A DNA stretch of 7,115 nt from Alphaproteobacteria bacterium (GTDB lineage: Bacteria > Pseudomonadota > Alphaproteobacteria > Micavibrionales > UBA2020): contig JAQSWE010000126.1 in the NCBI GenBank assembly GCA_029266795.1, positions 1 through 7,115 on the forward strand, written 5' to 3'. The position numbers and the translations under genes were made by a program. How positions within the stretch are numbered: position 1 is the stretch's first letter; each line of letters starts with the position of its first letter. Below, in pieces: positions 1-5,526 of the stretch. The notes under the pieces are model-generated. The model saw only the letters and a list, made by a program, of their open reading frames with translations. It did no database searches and had not been told where the DNA came from.

Positions 1-914
1 TGCTTCACGCCGCGGCCATGCTCGTACATCGAGCCCAGCAGATGCTGCGCCTTGGGGTCGCCCTGATCGGCAGCCTTGCGCGCCCATTGCTCCGCGACGA
101 TTTCATCCTGCGCGACGCCGAGGCCGTTCGCATACTGGTTCGCCAATTCGAACTGCGCGGGGCCATAGCCCTTCTCGCCCGCTTTCTTGAACCATTCCCA
201 GGCTTCGCGGTCGCTCTGCGCGACGCCGTTACCCTGACGGAACAGCAGGCCGCGGTTATACTGCGCCTCGACATTGCCCTGCTCCGCCGATTTGCGGAAC
301 CAGTCGGAGGCCTCGCGGTAGAATTGCGGCACGCCCTGCCCGTCGCGGTAAAGCTTGGCGATCTCCAGCTGCGCTTCCGCATCGCCCTGCTCGGCTGCTT
401 TTAAATACCATTTGGCGGCGGCGCTGTGATCCACAACGCCGCTTTTGCCTTCCATCAGCATCTTGGCATAGCTTTTCTGCGCGCTCAGCAGGCCCTTCTC
501 GGCCGCGCGGCGCCACCATTTTTCGGCTTCCTTGTAATTCTGCGTCACGCCCACGCCCGAGGCATAGAGGTTGCCGAGGTTGGCGGCGGCATTCACGTTG
601 TCATGCGTTGCGGCCTTGAGCCACAGCATCTCGGCCTTCTGGATGTCCTGCGTCACGCCAAGGCCATTTTTATAAAGGTAGCCGAGGTTGTTTTCGGCGT
701 CGGCATTGTCCTTGTCGGCTGCCATCGTCCACCATTTCGCCGCGGCGGCGTAATCCTGTGCCGTACCCTGTCCTTGGGCATAGGCGAAACCGAGGCGGTA
801 CTGCGCGTCGACATCACCCGCTTCCGCCTTGGTTTTGATCGCGGCAAAGTCTTCGGCATGTGCAGCCGGCGACGCAATCAAAAGAAAGAGGAGGACGAGC
901 AGAAACGCACGCAT
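1..914 (-). CDS. Exported Sel1-repeat (TPR-like) protein, 3' end outside the window
   Basis: The frame stays open from the ATG at 914-912 to the left edge, giving 304 complete codons without a stop. Residues 1-20 form a signal peptide: M-R, a Leu-rich core (residues 4-13), then an AHA cleavage site before E21, so the mature protein should be periplasmic or cell-surface. From about residue 34 there are seven full Sel1-type repeats of about 36 residues and the start of an eighth, each with the pattern A-x-x-x-L-G-x-x-Y-x-x-G-x-G-V-x-Q...A-x-x-W-x-x-K-A-A-x-x-G. Repeat 4 (about residues 142-177) is the most divergent, with a weak glycine turn (EGKSGVVD). Sel1 repeats are helical-pair scaffolds for protein binding; some family members act in envelope processes or host contact, but the partner here cannot be named. 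A GGGA Shine-Dalgarno-like stretch lies 9 nt upstream of the ATG. The gene diverges from the ankyrin operon. The family call is secure, the biological role unknown. Confidence 0.93.
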   Translation of the reverse strand, partial: MRAFLLVLLFLLIASPAAHAEDFAAIKTKAEAGDVDAQYRLGFAYAQGQGTAQDYAAAAKWWTMAADKDNADAENNLGYLYKNGLGVTQDIQKAEMLWLKAATHDNVNAAANLGNLYASGVGVTQNYKEAEKWWRRAAEKGLLSAQKSYAKMLMEGKSGVVDHSAAAKWYLKAAEQGDAEAQLEIAKLYRDGQGVPQFYREASDWFRKSAEQGNVEAQYNRGLLFRQGNGVAQSDREAWEWFKKAGEKGYGPAQFELANQYANGLGVAQDEIVAEQWARKAADQGDPKAQHLLGSMYEHGRGVK

Positions 915-982
915 GGGTTTTTTCCCTTTATTTTCCATTTTCGCCTGATTTTCGTTTCTTATCAATCACCTTTTGCCGAATA

Positions 983-1011
983 TTGACATAACGGACGCTG
1001 CGTTCTACCCT
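983..1011 (+). promoter_or_regulatory. Candidate sigma70-type promoter for the ankyrin operon
   Basis: A perfect -35 hexamer TTGACA (983-988) is followed after 17 bp by TACCCT (1006-1011), which keeps the three most conserved -10 bases (T1, A2, T6) but not the middle. Predicted transcription would begin about 1017-1019, only a few bases before the ATG at 1021, so the message would be leaderless or nearly so. The -35 lies in the same 11-mer (ATTGACATAAC) that occurs in the promoter before the gene at 3564. The -10 is weak, so this stays a candidate. Confidence 0.45.
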
Positions 1012-1020
1012 TTCCCCCGC

Positions 1021-1662
1021 ATGATCAACGACTTTAATAATCTGGACGCCACCCGCCGCGCTTTCAAGGCCGTGGAAGCCGAGGATATCGGCGCGCTGTA
1101 CCGTTTCCTGACGGACGGCGGAGATCCCGATATTAAAAACGATGCCGGCCTGACTTTGTTGCAGTTTGCAGCCTCCAAAAGCCTCTATTTATCCGCGAGC
1201 CTGCTTTTGGAGGGCGGCGCGAACCCCAACCTGACAGGCGGCGAGCACCAGTATACCGCGCTGCACTATGCAGCCGAGCGCGATAACGCGCAGATGGTCG
1301 CCCTGCTGGCGCAATTCGACGCCAATCCTGACTTCAAGGATAAATATGGCCAGACACCGCTGCATATCGCCGCCGGTGAAGGCAGCCCCCGCGCAGCCGT
1401 CGCGCTGACCGAGGCGGGAGCGGATGTTTTCGCGAAGGACAAGAACGGCGATAACGCCTTTGCCGTTGCGGCATGGAAGCAGCGCGAGGTGCTGGATTTT
1501 GCGCAGCAGGAATTTATCGACGTGCAAAAGCATCTCTCCACCGCCATGCATGACCAGCGCGAAAAAAGCGCGGCATGGCAATCGAAGAACGAAAAGAAGC
1601 TGCAAGGAGATATCGACAGCCTGAAGCGGCACAATCCCGGTCGGTTCAAGCTGGGTCAATGA
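1021..1662 (+). CDS. Ankyrin-repeat protein 1 (tandem paralogue)
   Basis: The 213-residue product is made of ankyrin repeats. Recognisable units are around residues 23-55 (DGGDPDIKNDAGLTLLQFAA), 56-90 (LLLEGGANPN...YTALHYAAERDN), 91-122 (FDANPDFKDKYGQTPLHIAAGEG) and 123-152 (AGADVFAKDKNGDNAFAVAA). A charged helical tail (about 165-205) ends in RHNPGRFKLGQ. There is no signal peptide or membrane segment, so the protein is probably cytoplasmic. Ankyrin repeats bind other proteins and have no catalysis of their own. The ATG at 1021 is preferred because the repeats begin soon after it. A TTG at 973 would add 16 residues, but it would place the start upstream of the only good promoter; neither start has a clear ribosome site. 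The stop codon overlaps the start of the second ankyrin gene (ATGA). Partner and role are unknown. Confidence 0.85.
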   Translation: MINDFNNLDATRRAFKAVEAEDIGALYRFLTDGGDPDIKNDAGLTLLQFAASKSLYLSASLLLEGGANPNLTGGEHQYTALHYAAERDNAQMVALLAQFDANPDFKDKYGQTPLHIAAGEGSPRAAVALTEAGADVFAKDKNGDNAFAVAAWKQREVLDFAQQEFIDVQKHLSTAMHDQREKSAAWQSKNEKKLQGDIDSLKRHNPGRFKLGQ

Positions 1663-2303
1663 CAGTGTATTTCAACCACGCACATCCGAAGCAGATCGAG
1701 GAAATGTTCAAGTCTGTTGATGAACAGAACCTCGACAATATCCGCTTCTATGTGACGGACGGGGCCGACCCCGACCAGAAGAATGAAAAGGGTTTCACGC
1801 TGCTGCAGCATGCGATGATCCACCGCAAATTTGAATCCGCCGAGACATTGCTGGAAATGGGCGCCGACCCGAATATCGCTGTCGAGGCGCATGGCGAAAC
1901 GGCATTGCATTATGCGGCGCGCGAGGGCAATGCGCATCTGCTCGCCCTCATGCTCCACCACGGCGGAGACGGGAACCAGCCGGACGGCTTCGGCTGGACG
2001 CCGCTGCATACCGCAACCGCCTGCGGCAAGCTCGACGCCATCCGCGAACTGGTGGAACATGACGCGGACCTGAATTTGAAAGACTGCCAGCGCGACAGGC
2101 CGATCGATCTCGCCGTGCTGCGCGCGAACCATATGAGCGAAAGCATCAACAAGCCTTTCCCGCCCATCGTCGCCTACCTGAAAGAAAAATTGGAAGAAAA
2201 GCACGGCAGCGTTGCCCCGCCCGAAGAGCGCAAGGCGATGATGGCGCAAGACATGGAAAGACTGCGCCGCCATAACCCCGACCGCTTCAAGTTGCGCCCG
2301 TGA
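1659..2303 (+). CDS. Ankyrin-repeat protein 2 (tandem paralogue)
   Basis: The 214-residue product has the same plan as the gene before it. Ankyrin units lie around residues 25-57 (VTDGADPDQKNEKGFTLLQ), 58-90 (LLEMGADPNI...ETALHYAAREGN), 91-123 (GGDGNQPDGFGWTPLHTATACG) and 124-156 (DADLNLKDCQRDRPIDLAVLRA). A charged helical tail ends in RHNPDRFKLRP. An in-frame ATG at 1575 would add 28 residues encoded inside the upstream gene and unlike any ankyrin sequence. The ATG at 1659 is therefore chosen: it overlaps the upstream TGA by four bases (ATGA), typical of translational coupling, and it makes the paralogues nearly equal in length. There is no export signal. The stop TGA overlaps the next start (TGATG). 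The protein is presumably a binding partner or scaffold; the flavoenzyme encoded next is one candidate ligand, by inference only. Confidence 0.88.
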   Translation: MTVYFNHAHPKQIEEMFKSVDEQNLDNIRFYVTDGADPDQKNEKGFTLLQHAMIHRKFESAETLLEMGADPNIAVEAHGETALHYAAREGNAHLLALMLHHGGDGNQPDGFGWTPLHTATACGKLDAIRELVEHDADLNLKDCQRDRPIDLAVLRANHMSESINKPFPPIVAYLKEKLEEKHGSVAPPEERKAMMAQDMERLRRHNPDRFKLRP

Positions 2304-3484
2304 TGCATTATGACGTGATTGTTGTCGGCGCGGGCGCGGCGGGCATGATGTGCGCGATCGAGGCGGCGAAACGCGGCCGCCGCGTGCTGATCGCCGACCA
2401 TGTGGAAACGCCCGGCGAAAAAATCCGAATCTCCGGCGGTGGGCGCTGCAATTTCACGAACATTTATTCCACGCCCGCGAATTTCCTGTCGGCCAACCCG
2501 CACTACGCGAAATCCGCGCTTGCCCGCTTCACGCCCGCAGATTTCCTCAAGATGATCGAGAAGCATGGCATCGCCTATCATGAAAAAACGCTGGGGCAGC
2601 TATTCTGCGACGTCTCGGCCAAGCAGATCATCAACATGCTGCTGGCCGAAATGCTGGGCGCGGGCGTGCGGCTGAAACTGAAGCTGAAGATTGAAAGCAT
2701 CGTGCGGCCCGAGCCCGACCGCTATGTCATCATGGCAGGGCAGGAGATTTTCACCGCTCAGTCCGTCGTGATCGCAACCGGCGGCCTTTCAATCCCTAAA
2801 ATGGGCGCGACAGGTTTTGGCTACGACACCGCACAACAATTCGGCCTCAACATCATTCCTCAGCGCGCCGGTCTTGTGCCGCTGCTGTTCGACGCCGACC
2901 TGCTCGCACAAACGAAAGAACTCTCCGGCCTGTCGGTCGATCCGACCGAAACGTCTTACGAGAAAACATCGTTCCGCGAAGGACTGCTGTTCACGCATAA
3001 AGGCCTATCCGGTCCCAGCATCCTGCAAATTTCGTCCTACTGGCAGGAGGGCGAGGATATCGTCGTCAACCTCTGGCCAGATGCCGATATGTTCGACGAA
3101 TTGAAACGCCAGCGGCAGGAGGGCAACAAGTCGCAGCTGCGCAATGTCGTCTCCCGCTACGTACCACAGCGCCTCGCCGACCTGATCGCGCAGCAGACGG
3201 GGATCGACGGCTCGCTCGCCGACCTGTCCGATGCAAAATTGCGCATGGTCGCCGACCGCATCAACAAATGGCGCATCAAGCCGACCGGCACCGAAGGCTA
3301 CCGCACCGCCGAAGTCACGCTAGGCGGCGTCGACACAGACGAACTGTCATCTAAAACCATGGAAGCCAAAAAATCCCCCGGCCTTTATTTCATTGGCGAG
3401 GTCGTGGATGTAACGGGGCATCTGGGCGGGCATAACTTCCAGTGGGCCTGGGCATCAGGCTGGTGCGCGGGGCAATTCTGCTGA
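2303..3484 (+). CDS. HI0933/YhiN/BaiN-type NAD(P)/FAD-dependent oxidoreductase
   Basis: The 393-residue length is normal for the HI0933-like flavoprotein family. The N-terminus carries the Rossmann dinucleotide site: a beta strand, then GAGAAG at residues 9-14, with the ADP-binding strand ending near D32. The family signature SGGGRCN follows at 44-50 (context GEKIRISGGGRCNFTN). The closing FAD-binding region is at about 365-393, with GEVVDV and GGHNFQWAWASG, preceded by AEVTLGGVDTDEL. The enzyme should be cytosolic and bind FAD. Family members include E. coli YhiN, and BaiN, which has been linked to bile-acid reduction; the true substrate of most members is unknown, so none is assigned. The ATG at 2303 overlaps the upstream TGA by one base; a GTG at 2300 would add one residue. 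It is the last gene of the ankyrin operon, and no hairpin terminator is evident after it. Confidence 0.9.
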   Translation: MHYDVIVVGAGAAGMMCAIEAAKRGRRVLIADHVETPGEKIRISGGGRCNFTNIYSTPANFLSANPHYAKSALARFTPADFLKMIEKHGIAYHEKTLGQLFCDVSAKQIINMLLAEMLGAGVRLKLKLKIESIVRPEPDRYVIMAGQEIFTAQSVVIATGGLSIPKMGATGFGYDTAQQFGLNIIPQRAGLVPLLFDADLLAQTKELSGLSVDPTETSYEKTSFREGLLFTHKGLSGPSILQISSYWQEGEDIVVNLWPDADMFDELKRQRQEGNKSQLRNVVSRYVPQRLADLIAQQTGIDGSLADLSDAKLRMVADRINKWRIKPTGTEGYRTAEVTLGGVDTDELSSKTMEAKKSPGLYFIGEVVDVTGHLGGHNFQWAWASGWCAGQFC

Positions 3485-3506
3485 TATTTCAGCTGTTTGA
3501 AGGTCA

Positions 3507-3534
3507 TTGACATAACTGCTATTTTCTCTAAGAT
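3507..3534 (+). promoter_or_regulatory. Sigma70-type promoter for the gene at 3564
   Basis: A perfect TTGACA (3507-3512), a 16-bp spacer and TAAGAT (3529-3534; four of six bases match TATAAT, including T1, A2 and T6). Transcription should begin near 3541, leaving a leader of about 23 nt with an AGGG ribosome site (3556-3559) five bases before the ATG at 3564. This is the best-looking promoter in the window. Its first 11 bases repeat the sequence at 982-992. Confidence 0.65.
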
Positions 3535-3563
3535 GCCCTTCATTAACATCATAGCAGGGTATC

Positions 3564-4103
3564 ATGACCGAACCTCAGCGCACACCACGCGATATCATCA
3601 ATAAATATTCCCCTATCGTGAAGGGCCGCACCGGCCTTTCCTCCCTCGCCTTCCGCACCGCCGCCCGCACGATTGAAATCGCGCAAAACGTGACGCATGC
3701 CGTTTCCGAATGGGCATATCCCAAGGGCATCCAAAATACCGCCGGACAATTGCTTGTCAGCACCGTGCCCGTGATCGCCGCGACCTTCGCGCGCATGGAA
3801 AGCAAGCTCGCCGGCAGCTTTAACACCGCATCCGCAAAAGATGCCAATGTGCAGGCACGCGGAAATTTCCTGCAACTGGTAGAGGAAGTAGAAGCCGATG
3901 CGAAAATCATCGCGCCGCTCGCCAGCGTGTTGCGCGCGGAATTCGATATCGTGACAGAGCCTTATACATTCATGGTCGCGCAAGGCGTGACGCTGGAACA
4001 GGGCATCGCTCAAGTCACCGCTGCGAACGAACGCGTGAACCCCGTCACCATCCGCCGCCATCCCGCACCCCAGCCGCAACCTGCGAAGGCGGTGGGGCTG
4101 TAA
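3564..4103 (+). CDS. Unrecognised 179-residue protein, cysteine-free
   Basis: I do not recognise a family. The protein is mostly alpha-helical in character. A basic N-terminal part (residues 1-40, with GRTGLSSLAFRTAARTIEIAQ) is followed by a mildly hydrophobic stretch at 59-75 (TAGQLLVSTVPVIAATFA), too polar to be a confident membrane span. An acidic helix with LVEEVEADAK comes at about 104-113, and a Pro/Gln-rich, probably disordered tail at 160-174 (VNPVTIRRHPAPQPQPA). There is no cysteine, no signal peptide and no catalytic motif that I can see. The ATG at 3564 sits five bases after AGGG and about 23 bases after a predicted transcription start, which supports both the start and expression. 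Codon use resembles the neighbours. It stands alone between its own promoter and the operator region of the next gene. Real gene likely; function unknown. Confidence 0.75.
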   Translation: MTEPQRTPRDIINKYSPIVKGRTGLSSLAFRTAARTIEIAQNVTHAVSEWAYPKGIQNTAGQLLVSTVPVIAATFARMESKLAGSFNTASAKDANVQARGNFLQLVEEVEADAKIIAPLASVLRAEFDIVTEPYTFMVAQGVTLEQGIAQVTAANERVNPVTIRRHPAPQPQPAKAVGL

Positions 4104-4144
4104 TCATTCAAATTCCCTCGCGCAGATTGATTGATGATTCAGGC

Positions 4145-4171
4145 TTGACTTATACTCCATTGGAGTATAAA
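4145..4171 (+). promoter_or_regulatory. Candidate regulated promoter for the Nudix-like gene
   Basis: TTGACT (4145-4150) is followed by TATAAA (4166-4171) with a short 15-bp spacer. Alternatively, AAAAAT (4170-4175) lies at a 19-bp spacing, and the spacer would then be exactly the 19-bp palindrome at 4151-4169, the geometry of MerR-family promoters. A second, weaker candidate lies closer to the gene: TTGACT 4229-4234, 16 bp, TCTAAT 4251-4256. Which one is used cannot be decided from sequence. Confidence 0.45.
4151..4169. promoter_or_regulatory. Operator-like dyad 1: perfect 9-bp inverted repeat
   Basis: TATACTCCA, one central T (4160), then TGGAGTATA: a perfect palindrome directly abutting the TTGACT hexamer. 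Its core is ATACTC-N5-GAGTAT. Position between -35 and -10 suggests a dimeric transcription factor controlling the downstream Nudix-like gene. The regulator is not encoded in the window. Confidence 0.6.
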
Positions 4172-4173
4172 AA

Positions 4174-4190
4174 ATACTCTAACAGAGCAT
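4174..4190. promoter_or_regulatory. Operator-like dyad 2: imperfect copy of dyad 1
   Basis: ATACTC-TAACA-GAGCAT repeats the core of dyad 1 (ATACTC-N5-GAGTAT) with one mismatch and the same 5-bp gap. Its centre (4182) is 22 bp from the centre of dyad 1 (4160), about two helical turns, so both would face the same side of the DNA. It would overlap the expected transcription start, fitting a repressor with two sites. Confidence 0.55.
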
Positions 4191-4273
4191 AGGTCAAGGG
4201 AATCGCCCTGATGAGCAGGAAAGAGTGTTTGACTTAGGCCGCGTCCATCGTCTAATTTACCATAAAAATAAAA

Positions 4274-4280
4274 AGAGAGG
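4274..4280 (+). promoter_or_regulatory. Ribosome binding site fixing the Nudix-like start
   Basis: AGAGAGG ends four bases before the ATG at 4285. The frame is also open to a GTG at 4225, which lacks such a site and would add 20 residues resembling no domain. This site therefore decides for 4285. Confidence 0.7.
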
Positions 4281-4284
4281 CCAT

Positions 4285-5079
4285 ATGTCCGACATCGCCA
4301 AACAGATCCGCGAAATCTTCGAAAAAGCCGCACTGTCGCCGAAGGAACAGAAACAAGTGCTGCGCGACATCGTGAAAGAAAACTGGCCCGACCTGCCCGT
4401 CTGGACGACGCTCGACGGCGCGGTGGTGGAGGAAGTGCAGAAAGCAACCGCCGGTTCCGGCGTGGTGCTGACCTTTGAAGAAGGCGGCGTGCGCAAGGTT
4501 GTGCTGGCGCAGACCGGCGACCATTACGCCAAGCCCGGCGAAGCAACGCCCCCCGCCTTCATGATCCCCGGCGGTTTCATCAACCTGTCATCGACGCCCG
4601 GCAGCGCGCTCGTCGCCGCATCATCCGCGCCCGAAGACGGCCGCACCGGTGCCGCGCGCGAAGTGGAAGAGGAATTGAAAAATCCCGATGGCTCCGCGCT
4701 GTTGAAGGTCGACCCGAACCGCCTGAAGCCGATGGACACGCTCACCCTCGCTTTCCGCAGTGGCGAAAAACGCATCGTGATCGGCATGATGCTGGAGCTG
4801 ACGGCAGACGAAGTGAAAACGGTGAAGGCGCATATCGCCAATATCGCGTCCAGCCCCGCCTATGCCGCAGCGACCGCCGCGCAAAGCATCAACCACGACA
4901 GCGGCAAGGCGGAAGTGAGCAATGTCGCCATCTTCACGCTGGATGAAGTCGCTCAAGGAAAAGTGAACCTGCTCCATAAAGACCAGCAATCGCTATTCAA
5001 GGTGGTGGAGCAGCATTTCGGGGAATTCGAAAAGCAGGTCCGGCGAACCATCGCGCAGAACAACCACCCGCGCCACTAA
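4285..5079 (+). CDS. Nudix-like hydrolase with an altered Nudix loop
   Basis: The product has 264 residues. Nudix enzymes hydrolyse nucleoside diphosphates linked to another moiety, using a Glu-rich, Mg-binding loop. Residues 94-98 give the usual IPGGF lead-in. Later comes E117-x7-R125-E-V-E-E-E130, matching the E-x7-REUxEE half of the Nudix box. Two things are unusual: about 15 extra Ser/Ala/Pro-rich residues (101-116) separate the PGG from the first Glu, and the Gly expected after EE is replaced (LKNPDG follows). The N-terminal 50 residues form a helical extension (IREIFEKAALSPKEQKQVLRDI), and the C-terminal part (about 215-255) is helical too. The start is set by AGAGAGG just upstream. Two operator-like dyads precede the gene and a hairpin terminator follows it, so it is probably a single-gene unit under specific control. 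Substrate unknown; activity should not be assumed given the changed loop. Confidence 0.75.
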   Translation: MSDIAKQIREIFEKAALSPKEQKQVLRDIVKENWPDLPVWTTLDGAVVEEVQKATAGSGVVLTFEEGGVRKVVLAQTGDHYAKPGEATPPAFMIPGGFINLSSTPGSALVAASSAPEDGRTGAAREVEEELKNPDGSALLKVDPNRLKPMDTLTLAFRSGEKRIVIGMMLELTADEVKTVKAHIANIASSPAYAAATAAQSINHDSGKAEVSNVAIFTLDEVAQGKVNLLHKDQQSLFKVVEQHFGEFEKQVRRTIAQNNHPRH

Positions 5080-5092
5080 TCGCAAGGCCAAT

Positions 5093-5125
5093 AAAAAAAG
5101 GCGGGGAGTGATCCCCGCCTTTTTT
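5093..5125. terminator. Bidirectional intrinsic terminator between converging genes
   Basis: Seven A's, a 7-bp GC stem (GGCGGGG 5100-5106 with CCCCGCC 5113-5119) and six T's (5120-5125). A5107 can pair with T5112, closing a GTGA loop that is of GNRA type in the plus-strand RNA. With the A and T tracts pairing, the stem extends beyond 13 bp. Because A's precede and T's follow, it works in both directions: for the Nudix-like gene ending at 5079 and for the SUF operon ending at 5143 on the other strand. Confidence 0.93.
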
Positions 5126-5142
5126 GCGTTCGCTTTAGAAGC

Positions 5143-5487
5143 TTAGACCTTGAACGACTTGCCACAGCCGCAATGGCCGGTGGCGTTCGGGTTGTTGAAG
5201 GTGAAGCCGCTTTCGAATTTGTCTTCGAAATAATCCATTTCCATGCCGGCGATGTACATCTGCGCTTTCGGGTCGACATAGACCTTCACGCCTTTGTCTT
5301 CGACCAGCACGTCCATCGGCTGCGCTTCTTTCGCGTATTCGAGGCTGTAGCTGAGGCCGGAGCAGCCGGACGCGGTCACGCCGACGCGCAGGCCGGTGAA
5401 TTCCTCGCCCTTCGGCGCGTTCGCCATCAGGCCCTTGATGTGGTTCGCAGCAGATTCAGTCAGGGTCATCAGTTGTTGCTGTTGCAT
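5143..5487 (-). CDS. sufA: A-type iron-sulfur carrier (SufA/IscA/ErpA family)
   Basis: The 114-residue length is typical of the HesB/IscA family. The protein receives Fe-S clusters from the SUF scaffold and passes them to apo-enzymes in the cytosol. The three ligand cysteines are all present: C42 in SGCSG, and C106 and C108 in GHCGCGKSF at the C-terminus. The conserved LRVGVTASGCSGLSY strand and the VDPKAQMYIAGMEMDY segment also fit the family. The ATG at 5487 has a strong AGGAGAG site six bases upstream, so it is preferred to the internal Met at residue 7. It lies 39 bp after the SufT-like gene and is the last gene before the terminator, so it belongs to the same operon. SufA, IscA and ErpA cannot be told apart by motif; the symbol sufA rests on context. 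Confidence 0.93.
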   Translation of the reverse strand: MQQQQLMTLTESAANHIKGLMANAPKGEEFTGLRVGVTASGCSGLSYSLEYAKEAQPMDVLVEDKGVKVYVDPKAQMYIAGMEMDYFEDKFESGFTFNNPNATGHCGCGKSFKV

Positions 5488-5493
5488 TGTTTT

Positions 5494-5500
5494 CTCTCCT
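5494..5500 (-). promoter_or_regulatory. Strong ribosome binding site of the A-type carrier gene
   Basis: Read on the minus strand this is AGGAGAG, six bases before the ATG at 5487. It is the strongest Shine-Dalgarno sequence in the window and fixes the start at the first Met rather than the Met seven codons in. It suggests this last SUF gene is translated independently rather than by coupling. Confidence 0.8.
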
Positions 5501-5526
5501 TGGTTTTCGATTACAGTAATAAAAAA

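Noticed and set aside
426..986. Long plus-strand open frame opposite the Sel1-repeat gene (also 18-404)
   Set aside because: The minus strand encodes a signal peptide and seven regular Sel1 repeats here; the opposite frames show no domain and are a by-product of GC-rich codon use.
1189..2273. Minus-strand open frames opposite the ankyrin genes (1189-1659 and 1656-2273)
   Set aside because: Ankyrin motifs on the plus strand explain the DNA; the antisense products are Arg/His/Cys-rich and have no recognisable features.
3549..4079. Minus-strand open frame opposite the unknown 179-residue gene
   Set aside because: The plus frame has a promoter, a ribosome site and a normal composition. The minus frame is rich in Cys, His and Gly and has no visible start signal. 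Since neither has a known family, some doubt remains.
4102..4142. Inverted repeat AATCAT ... ATGATT after the 179-residue gene
   Set aside because: Six base pairs around a loop of more than 20 bases and no T tract; not a credible terminator.
4209..4224. Hammerhead-ribozyme-like string CTGATGAG...GAAA
   Set aside because: Only a few bases separate CTGATGA from GAAA, too few to form stem II, and no flanking stems or cleavage site are visible; a chance match.
4239..4256. Short tRNA-like string GTCCATCGTCTAAT
   Set aside because: It recalls the 5' end of some tRNAs, but no cloverleaf, anticodon arm or T-loop follows.
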